Below, piece by piece: positions 5,890-5,970 of a stretch of DNA of 5,970 bases. Every line of letters starts with the position of its first letter. The stretch's first letter is position 1. The notes below the pieces were generated by a model. It made no database searches. It was given only the letters and a program-made list of their open reading frames with translations, and had not been told where the DNA came from. The position numbers were made by a program, and so were the translations under genes. Source of the stretch: Candidatus Hydrogenedentota bacterium (lineage in GTDB: Bacteria; Hydrogenedentota; Hydrogenedentia; Hydrogenedentales; CAITNO01); the NCBI GenBank assembly GCA_022710255.1, contig JAKLHG010000261.1, positions 1-5,970 on the forward strand, read 5' to 3'.

Positions 5890-5970
5890 CCGGATGGTCC
5901 TTTTTACTGACGGCTTATCCGTCGCGATGTACGGCCCCTCAAATTTTGCTGTTTACTCCACAACTGTCGG
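5886..5970 (+). CDS. Possible start of a further operon gene (partial, runs off right edge)
   Basis: An ATG at 5886 overlaps the GH27 stop in an ATGA arrangement typical of translational coupling, and the frame stays open for 28 codons to the window end (MTGWSFLLTAYPSR...). There is no clear Shine-Dalgarno beyond AGAAG, placed very close to the start, and no family is recognisable in so short a piece. The same bases could simply be a 3' untranslated region; a 5-bp hairpin GACGG/CCGTC lies at 5909-5923 but has no following T-run. Confidence 0.3.
   Translation, partial: MTGWSFLLTAYPSRCTAPQILLFTPQLS

Noticed and set aside
5890..5900. CCGGATGGTCC shared with the leader at 3309-3319
   Set aside because: An 11-base match is expected a few times by chance in a window of this size, and the flanks differ.
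5909..5923. GACGG/CCGTC hairpin after the GH27 stop as a terminator
   Set aside because: The stem is only 5 bp and no T-run follows it on either strand; the T-run present lies on the wrong side for the plus strand.

Overview
The window looks like a piece of chromosome from a Gram-negative, saccharolytic bacterium. It carries lpxA, the first committed gene of lipid A synthesis, so the organism should have an LPS-type outer membrane. It also encodes a secreted glycoside hydrolase with a carbohydrate-binding NPCBM domain and an Ig-like linker. That architecture is common in PVC-group and Hydrogenedentes-like environmental bacteria, but this placement is inference from gene content and cannot be proved from 6 kb. 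No mobile element, CRISPR array, tRNA or rRNA gene was seen.

Minus-strand half (1-3059), read right to left. An AGE/cellobiose-2-epimerase superfamily gene (3059-1764) has its own good sigma70-like promoter. A 180-bp gap follows, then lpxA (1583-792), then the 5' 247 codons of an extended short-chain dehydrogenase/reductase (742 running off the left edge). lpxA and the SDR are 49 bp apart and probably co-transcribed. The epimerase-like protein keeps the fold signatures but appears to have lost one of the two catalytic histidines of its superfamily, so its activity is in doubt.

Divergent intergenic region (3060-3377). This is the regulatory centre of the window. It holds the epimerase promoter, a roughly 50-bp near-perfect inverted repeat lying between the two divergent promoters, an extended -10 promoter candidate for the plus strand, and a leader of about 120 nt. 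The last 70 nt of that leader can form competing hairpins up to the start codon of the first plus-strand gene. It matches no riboswitch class I can name and is the best candidate here for an undescribed element.

Plus-strand half (3378-5970). A 162-aa protein of unknown function is followed 34 bp later by a 662-aa secreted GH27 alpha-galactosidase-type enzyme (signal peptide, NPCBM, Ig-like domain, GH27 catalytic domain, C-terminal beta domain). A further frame starts inside the GH27 stop codon (ATGA overlap) and runs off the right edge. A working picture is that the right operon releases galactose or related sugars from glycans outside the cytoplasm, while the divergent epimerase-like protein acts on sugars in the cytoplasm. 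That link rests only on the shared intergenic region.
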